DNA of 5,145 bases, from NCBI GenBank assembly GCA_027293245.1, contig JAPUFZ010000072.1, forward strand, positions 1-5,145, written 5' to 3'. The notes below the pieces were generated by a model. It was not told where the DNA came from. It saw nothing but the letters and a program-made list of their open reading frames with translations, and ran no database searches. The position numbers were made by a program, and so were the translations under genes. This DNA comes from Gammaproteobacteria bacterium (GTDB taxonomy: Bacteria > Pseudomonadota > Gammaproteobacteria > GCA-001735895). This document shows, in pieces, positions 4,986-5,145 of this stretch (position 1 is the stretch's first letter; each line of letters opens with the position of its first letter).

Positions 4986-5145
4986 ATGAAAGCTATAGTA
5001 AATACAACCCCTGGCTGCGCTGATCCCTGGGACACAGACTCGATCAGTGTCGCCCAGGCTCTGGGCCGGATTGCGAGCAGGGTCTCAGCATTACAGGATT
5101 GCGAAGCACTGCCGATCCGGGAATGCCTCGGTCGAATCAGTGGCG
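4986..5145 (+). CDS. moeA: Molybdopterin molybdenumtransferase MoeA, N-terminal 53 residues (runs off right edge)
   Basis: MoeA inserts molybdate, or in some paralogues tungstate, into adenylylated pyranopterin, the last common step of cofactor synthesis in the cytoplasm. Only the N-terminus is present. Its pattern fits MoeA well: SISVAQALGRI (19-29), then SRVSAL, then the ALPIRECLGRI element (41-51) just before the part of MoeA that normally reads as aspartate-valine and the conserved DGYA region, which lies beyond the window. The first 18 residues are unaligned leader. The start is firm on the upstream side: an in-frame TAA at 4974-4976 leaves ATG 4986 as the first ATG. The ribosome site is poor. 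The gene is divergent from the aor operon and shares its control region, which suggests co-regulation and possibly a MoeA dedicated to the AOR metal. The short fragment limits certainty. Confidence 0.85.
   Translation, partial: MKAIVNTTPGCADPWDTDSISVAQALGRIASRVSALQDCEALPIRECLGRISG

Overview
The window reads as a complete aldehyde:acceptor oxidoreductase (AOR) operon plus the start of its dedicated cofactor genes, all on the minus strand. A molybdenum-insertase gene (moeA) starts divergently at the right edge. I infer a proteobacterium: the gene order and protein types match the three-subunit AorABC enzymes known from facultatively anaerobic Betaproteobacteria such as Aromatoleum, and the closely packed genes use ordinary bacterial ATG starts. 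Gammaproteobacteria or Betaproteobacteria is a guess from overall protein character, since no rRNA or marker gene is present.

Layout, in the direction of minus-strand transcription from right to left. At 4803-4832 lies a plausible sigma70-type promoter. It is followed by a leader of about 87 nt (about 4796-4710) with a strong hairpin and a repeated 10-mer. Next come aorA (4230-4709, four-cluster ferredoxin-like subunit), aorB (2363-4213, tungsten-pterin catalytic subunit), a GC-rich hairpin with a U-rich tail (2325-2355), and aorC (1025-2278, FAD/NAD(P)H reductase subunit). A gene-free stretch of 163 nt (862-1024) precedes a MoaD-like sulfur carrier (610-861). Then comes a small unrecognised protein (279-608), and a MoeB/ThiF/HesA-type E1-like enzyme that runs off the left edge (1-272). 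To the right, moeA starts at 4986 on the plus strand and runs off the window. The region 4710-4985 is the shared divergent control region.

How the genes fit together: AorB would oxidise aldehydes to acids, or run the reverse, at a metal-bis-pyranopterin site. Electrons would pass through its own [4Fe-4S] cluster and the AorA clusters to FAD and NAD(P) on AorC. The MoaD-like protein with its exposed C-terminal Gly-Gly, the MoeB-like adenylating enzyme and the divergent MoeA form a local set for making the dithiolene pterin and inserting Mo or W. The most open item is the 109-residue protein lying between the sulfur carrier and its E1: I recognise no family, yet its position implies a role in the same cofactor step. 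The regulatory DNA is the other part worth attention: a leader hairpin that pairs fully only as minus-strand RNA, a 10-bp motif repeated 51 bp apart with one copy overlapping the -10 box, and a hairpin between aorB and aorC that could set subunit ratios.
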